The notes beneath the pieces are model-generated. The model did not search any database. It was not told where the DNA came from and saw only the letters and a program-made list of their open reading frames with translations. From positions 26,052 through 90,051 of the forward strand of contig JAGVYD010000012.1 in the NCBI GenBank assembly GCA_018303405.1: a DNA stretch of 64,000 nt, in the 5' to 3' direction. The DNA is from Candidatus Woesearchaeota archaeon. GTDB lineage: Archaea > Nanobdellota > Nanobdellia > Woesearchaeales > JABMPP01. The stretch's first letter is position 1. Each line of letters opens with the position of its first letter. Positions 60,849 through 64,000 of this stretch are shown here, in pieces. A program made the translations under genes and the position numbers.

Positions 60849-61607
60849 TTAAAGCTTTTGCTGGCCGCTGGCTGCGGTGCCTTGTGCAGGAACAGGGGGC
60901 GCTGCTCTCTGGGTGTAGCTTTGAGGATAAAGCGCCTGCGTGACCTGGGAATACAAATCCTGGTACCGCTCGAGGAATTCATTGTTGGCATTTACGAATT
61001 TTGCCTTGTCATATGACTCGAAGGGCATCCTGTCAGCCAAGACATTCCTTGCTCTCCTGAAAAAGATTTCTGTAAGGAAGCTGCCGCCTTTAATATCTCC
61101 CACCAGCCTCTTGAATTGGGTGCGGATTGCCTTTGCGCCGTGTGTGGCCCCTGCTGATTTCAAAATGTAAACCCCAAGAAAATCAAGGTATTCCTGCAAA
61201 AAGCCGCTTTCCCTCGAAATTGAGTCCACAGCCCTTGTTATATCCCACTTCCTGATGACTTTTTCATCCAGAAAATTTCTTGCAGTACCAGAGTATTCAC
61301 CAGTCCGGGCATATTTTTGCTGTGTGTTGCGCGTCGCTAACACATCCCCGAAATACCCGAGGTCAAACAATGTCCTGGCCCTTTGGTCCCTCATTGCATT
61401 TGATACAAGCTCGTATCTTTTTTCATCGCTGGCAATTGTGCCCTCAAGCGAGTTAAGTTTCTTGACATAAGGTGTTACATCAGTCTTTCCCAGGTTAGTG
61501 CGTGGCTTTGAATTGCCTTGCTCAGCCTGCGATTTTATTGGCTTTGCCCTTGCCCCTGCTGCCTGAATATCTGTTGAATGTCTCTGTATACTTTGCTTCA
61601 AAGGCAT
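60849..61607 (-). CDS. Hypothetical helical protein
   Basis: 252 residues from the ATG at 61607 (61631 is also open). The N-terminus is basic and low in order, then a helical body (KRYELVSNAMRDQRARTLFD; FLQEYLDFLGVYILKSAGA; VNANNEFLERYQDLYSQVTQ) and a Pro/Ala/Gln-rich tail. No signal peptide or known domain. It overlaps the 3' end of the upstream gene by 86 bases in another frame; no later credible start exists before residue 72, so the overlap appears genuine. Function unknown. Confidence 0.6.
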   Translation of the reverse strand: MPLKQSIQRHSTDIQAAGARAKPIKSQAEQGNSKPRTNLGKTDVTPYVKKLNSLEGTIASDEKRYELVSNAMRDQRARTLFDLGYFGDVLATRNTQQKYARTGEYSGTARNFLDEKVIRKWDITRAVDSISRESGFLQEYLDFLGVYILKSAGATHGAKAIRTQFKRLVGDIKGGSFLTEIFFRRARNVLADRMPFESYDKAKFVNANNEFLERYQDLYSQVTQALYPQSYTQRAAPPVPAQGTAASGQQKL

Positions 61608-62103
61608 CGCTCGCTGAGACAAAATCAGCAATCTCCTCCCTGCTCAGGTTTTGCGCCCCGGCAACTGCCTTTTTGGCCATTTCAATAAAGTCAGGGGTTA
61701 TAAAAGGCCTCTGTTCATCTTCCATTTTAAGGAATGCCAGTCCCAGCTCGGCCACTTTCTCCAGCTTTATGCCGCCTTGGGAAAAACGATCTCCATCCGT
61801 CAGGGACTTTTTTGCATACCCCACGAGCCTATCAAGGTAAACCTGTGTTTCAGGCTCGCTTTCCATTGCATCAGAAGTCAGGCTGAGGGCAACATATTCA
61901 CCGTACCAATGTGCAACCTTTGCAGCTGTTTGCGGCAGGATTGCGCCGGATTTCCTCATCTGCCTTGCAAAGTCATTCCTTTTTGCAGCCATGTCCTCAT
62001 TGTCAATTTTTTCGGTGAGCCCCCTGCTTATTGTGCGCACTAGCCTGCGATCTTTTAGCATTGTCTCAAGCTGTTTTAGGGGAGTAGGTCGCTCTGTTGC
62101 CAT
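61522..62103 (-). CDS. Hypothetical helical protein
   Basis: 193 residues, soluble and helical (EKIDNEDMAAKRNDFARQMR; AAKVAHWYGEYVALSLTSDA; DFIEMAKKAVAGAQNLSREE), ending in a basic GSRGKGKANK tail. No recognised family. The TATA box GATTTATAAATC (62124-62135) lies 27 bases before the ATG, supporting a leaderless start at 62103. It is the middle gene of three consecutive helical orphans on this strand and overlaps the next one by 86 bases. Confidence 0.65.
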   Translation of the reverse strand: MATERPTPLKQLETMLKDRRLVRTISRGLTEKIDNEDMAAKRNDFARQMRKSGAILPQTAAKVAHWYGEYVALSLTSDAMESEPETQVYLDRLVGYAKKSLTDGDRFSQGGIKLEKVAELGLAFLKMEDEQRPFITPDFIEMAKKAVAGAQNLSREEIADFVSASDAFEAKYTETFNRYSGSRGKGKANKIAG

Positions 62104-62123
62104 GCTCGCCTGAACAGAAATTG

Positions 62124-62135
62124 GATTTATAAATC
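62124..62135 (-). promoter_or_regulatory. TATA box of the orphan gene at 62103
   Basis: GATTTATAAATC, 27 bases before the ATG at 62103. Confidence 0.55.
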
Positions 62136-62139
62136 TTTG

Positions 62140-62937
62140 CTATTTGTTACTACTCTCAATTGGTGAATCATTCTCAGAATGATTTAAGTAAAGCAGGATA
62201 AATTCCGCCAGGCCCTGCAGCCGCCTCCTTTGGGGCGTGGCCTTGGTGTCATATTTCAGCATTGCACCAATGATATTTTCCTCGACAAAATCCTTATCAA
62301 GATAGAATCCAATCTTGCCTTCCCTCCGCACAATCTGTCCCTTGAAGTGCTCAAGCGCAGCCTGCCTTCTTTTGTTGGTGGGCTGCTGGATCGCGAGATA
62401 TTCCTTTGCAGCGTCGATAAATGCCTGGCGCTGCCCCAGTTTTTCCAGCCTTGCGTCTGCAATTTTCACACGCTGGTATTCTTCAAACTCGTCGTCCACC
62501 CTGCTGGCATAAGCTGCGGCTGTCATCTGGCTTTTGCTGCCTTTCAATTCCCGCAGGAGATAGGACCGGTCAGTGTGGTATCTGAAATCCGTCACCATTT
62601 CCAACATTTTTTGCCCTGTGGATTTTCTTTCCGGCTGCACAAGGTTGCCAATGCCTTCAGGCGCCTGGTTTTCCCCATTCCCATCATCAGCCCTGTTCCC
62701 AAGATTATCATCCACAATTTCAGTCAAATCCCCTCCTGCATCGCTTGTCAGGCCAAGCGGGTCGATGTACACAGAGGTACGTGGATTTCCTGTGCCTGGC
62801 CGTGACAGCCTCAAGGAATGAAGGGTTGACCATGAGACATTGTCAGGCGTATTAGAATAAGACCATATGCGGCCATTGTGATGGCCATTCCCATTCCGGC
62901 CGGTACTTGATTCCCTGTAGGCCGAGTTACTGCCCAT
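62140..62937 (-). CDS. Hypothetical protein, disordered N-terminus and helical C-terminus
   Basis: 265 residues from the ATG at 62937 (a TTG at 62958 is also open). The first 110 residues are Ser/Gly/Asn-rich and probably disordered; the rest is helical and charged (DDEFEEYQRVKIADARLEKLG; RRQAALEHFKGQIVRREGKI). The TATA-like CTATAAATATTTTA (62963-62976 on the plus strand) favours initiation near 62942, so the ATG at 62937 is chosen. No homologue recognised. It heads the row of three helical orphan genes. Confidence 0.6.
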   Translation of the reverse strand: MGSNSAYRESSTGRNGNGHHNGRIWSYSNTPDNVSWSTLHSLRLSRPGTGNPRTSVYIDPLGLTSDAGGDLTEIVDDNLGNRADDGNGENQAPEGIGNLVQPERKSTGQKMLEMVTDFRYHTDRSYLLRELKGSKSQMTAAAYASRVDDEFEEYQRVKIADARLEKLGQRQAFIDAAKEYLAIQQPTNKRRQAALEHFKGQIVRREGKIGFYLDKDFVEENIIGAMLKYDTKATPQRRRLQGLAEFILLYLNHSENDSPIESSNK

Positions 62938-62962
62938 CCCGGAAAAGGCATATTTCAATTCA

Positions 62963-62976
62963 CTATAAATATTTTA
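62963..62976 (-). promoter_or_regulatory. TATA box of the orphan gene at 62937
   Basis: The minus strand reads TAAAATATTTATAG, about 31 bases before the ATG at 62937. Confidence 0.5.
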
Positions 62977-63007
62977 TGTTAAGTATTGTTAAGTCAGAAT
63001 AAGTAAA

Positions 63008-63018
63008 ATTATTTAAAC
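63008..63018 (+). promoter_or_regulatory. TATA box upstream of the tRNA-Gln locus
   Basis: ATTATTTAAAC. Initiation would fall near 63039, just before the partial tRNA copy at 63046 and about 95 bases before the complete tRNA-Gln. Confidence 0.5.
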
Positions 63019-63039
63019 AGGAGAAAAACTCAATATCCC

Positions 63040-63067
63040 ATAAACAGCCCCGTAGTCTACCGGCCAA
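63040..63067 (+). pseudogene. Partial tRNA-Gln copy (5' half)
   Basis: 28 bases match 63129-63156 (leader ATAAAC plus the first 22 bases of tRNA-Gln) at 26 positions. The two changes break the D stem (GTGTAGC to GTCTACC). No matching 3' half follows before the complete tRNA, so it is a fragment rather than a functional gene. Confidence 0.7.
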
Positions 63068-63116
63068 CTGGCCTCAGTTGACACGGAAGCTGGTACGACC
63101 CTCGCTAGGCTCGGTC
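63064..63116 (+). other. Two hairpins between tRNA fragment and tRNA-Gln
   Basis: Perfect stem CAACTG-gcct-CAGTTG, followed by perfect stem GTACGACC ... GGTCGTAC with a 12-base loop. Both lie in the predicted primary transcript between the tRNA fragment and the intact tRNA. Could guide processing or be the remains of an insertion. Confidence 0.55.
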
Positions 63117-63134
63117 GTACGAACTGCGATAAAC

Positions 63135-63207
63135 AGCCCCGTAGTGTAGCGGCCAATCATACCTGCCTTTGGAGCAGGTGACCCAGGTTCGAATCCTGGC
63201 GGGGCTA
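63135..63207 (+). tRNA. tRNA-Gln (anticodon UUG)
   Basis: 73 bases. Acceptor AGCCCCG pairs with CGGGGCT, discriminator A; D arm GTGT...ATAC; anticodon stem CCTGC/GCAGG with loop CTTTGGA giving UUG; T arm CCAGG-TTCGAAT-CCTGG. No intron and no encoded CCA. The presence of tRNA-Gln does not reveal whether charging is direct or by transamidation. Its nearest promoter lies upstream of the partial copy. Confidence 0.95.
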
Positions 63208-63218
63208 TTAAAGCACAA

Positions 63219-63229
63219 AATATTTAAAG
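63219..63229 (+). promoter_or_regulatory. TATA box of the lipoprotein at 63251
   Basis: AATATTTAAAG, centred about 26 bases before the ATG at 63251. Confidence 0.5.
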
Positions 63230-63250
63230 CATAAAAGAAGTTATATACTA

Positions 63251-63883
63251 ATGAAAAAATCACATGTTATTCTCAGTATATTATTGATTATATTGATTTC
63301 TATTTCGGCTTGTAAAACTTCCAACAAAGACAAGGATGCAGCGCCAAGCACAGTCCAATCTAATCCACCTGAAAATGAAGATACTACTCCTGAACCTATT
63401 GCTTCTGAACAAGTTGAAGATGGAATTTGTATTGGTCAGGTTAACAAAGACGAAATCGCAGGGGATAATCTAAGTGTTATTTCTTTCACCGGAGAATCTC
63501 CAATTGACAAGGACGGACGAGTTCTATTGAATCTGTCCAAAGAGGGAGCGCAGCTTATTTTTATAATGGAGAATGGTGATAAAATGATAGCACCGGCAAT
63601 CTCTGTGCCTCCTTGCACTAAAACCATGATCTTCGATGCAAAATCTACTGCAAAAGCACTTATATTCATGTCAGTTGGAATTATGAGCGTGGACCCTACT
63701 GAAGCTGGGAATCGCCTGGACGAAATGGAAGAATTATCTTGTTTTCCTGAATTTTACACTATGGTGAAAGACGGATTGGCCACGGCCTCTCTGAATGACC
63801 TTGGTCCGGAACCAGATTATAGTGACCTCTTCGAGAATTGTGTTATGGAAATGTTTGGCAAATTACAAAGTGGTGAGATTTAG
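63251..63883 (+). CDS. Hypothetical lipoprotein
   Basis: 210 residues. A lipoprotein signal (ILSILLIILISISAC, lipobox ISAC at 18-21) is followed by a Pro/Asn/Glu-rich linker (about 25-58) and a globular domain with four cysteines (GICIGQ, PPCTK, LSCFPE, ENCVME). Predicted to be lipid-anchored outside the membrane. No known family. Codon composition is more AT-rich than in the genes upstream, which together with the adjacent IS-like hairpin suggests possible recent acquisition. TATA box 26 bases upstream of the ATG. Confidence 0.65.
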   Translation: MKKSHVILSILLIILISISACKTSNKDKDAAPSTVQSNPPENEDTTPEPIASEQVEDGICIGQVNKDEIAGDNLSVISFTGESPIDKDGRVLLNLSKEGAQLIFIMENGDKMIAPAISVPPCTKTMIFDAKSTAKALIFMSVGIMSVDPTEAGNRLDEMEELSCFPEFYTMVKDGLATASLNDLGPEPDYSDLFENCVMEMFGKLQSGEI

Positions 63884-63949
63884 GGCGAGCCTTTGAAAGA
63901 GACCTCTGGGCTTTAGCCCAGAGATGAATTTCAAAGTTCAAAGGCGAGC
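63884..63949 (+). mobile_element. IS200/IS605-like end hairpin or terminator structure
   Basis: Perfect stem CTCTGGGCT/AGCCCAGAG (63904-63912 with 63915-63923), flanked by CTTTGAAA/TTTCAAAG (63891-63898 with 63929-63936) and bounded by the direct repeat GGCGAGC (63884-63890, 63943-63949). The GGGCTTTAGCCC core followed by TCAA resembles right ends of IS200/IS605-family elements that carry tnpB, but no tnpA or tnpB is in the window. A T-tract follows at 63956, so a terminator is the alternative. Confidence 0.4.
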
Positions 63950-64000
63950 AATAAACTTTTTCTTTTCTGATAATAAAAATAACAAATGCCATGGCAAAGC

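Noticed and set aside
63046..63134. First tRNA-Gln-like sequence considered as a functional tRNA, possibly with a long intron
   Set aside because: It has no 3' half of its own, its D stem is broken by two changes, and the downstream tRNA is complete without it.

Overview
The window is archaeal. It carries archaeal transcription factor E, a type II methionine aminopeptidase, archaeal-type ribosomal protein uS15, an archaeal RecJ-like DHH nuclease, a PolB2-like family B polymerase, and a tRNA-Arg whose anticodon loop is interrupted by a small intron. Many genes have a TATA-like box centred 25-30 bases before the start codon, as expected for leaderless archaeal transcripts. The many small orphan proteins, compact spacing and enormous secreted proteins suggest a DPANN-type lineage (Woesearchaeota or Pacearchaeota-like). 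That placement is inference and no marker here proves it.

Layout. 1-8.3 kb is housekeeping and conserved hypothetical genes: a truncated glycosyltransferase, TFE, a site-2-type membrane protease, MetAP, an orphan, a YjbQ/UPF0047 protein, an orphan with a possible HIT-like motif, a THUMP-like methyltransferase and a small CxxC protein. A palindromic, direct-repeat-flanked element of about 165 bases (7295-7477) precedes a tightly overlapping zinc-ribbon / LemA / TPM-domain operon (7515-9156).

After an intergenic stretch of about 490 bases comes the main feature, a colinear cluster from 9.6 to 52.8 kb: a membrane-anchored SurA-N-like protein, a 3,406-residue secreted protein combining a subtilisin-type protease with a nucleotide pyrophosphatase/phosphodiesterase-type domain, and a 10,670-residue secreted protein encoded by one uninterrupted 32-kb reading frame. 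The larger protein is a mosaic of Ig-like, CARDB, integrin-like (FG-GAP) propeller, LamG, discoidin-like, PA14-like, galactose-binding-like and cadherin-like modules. Several of these are nested inside other domains, and large segments are internally duplicated. The two giant genes occupy about two thirds of the window. The likeliest role is an extracellular adhesion, attachment or degradation apparatus, with the SurA-like protein as a candidate folding factor; this is inferred from domains and gene order.

52.9-64 kb returns to small genes: a wHTH protein, a small Cys-rich membrane protein, a three-gene cassette (RecA-like fold without a P-loop, small helical protein, PolB2-like polymerase with altered motif C), a Kazal-like lipoprotein, membrane proteins, intron-containing tRNA-Arg(UCG), a uS15-RecJ operon, and three helical orphan genes. 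The window ends with a tRNA-Gln(UUG) preceded by a partial copy of its own 5' half plus hairpins, a lipoprotein, and a hairpin resembling the end of an IS200/IS605-family element.
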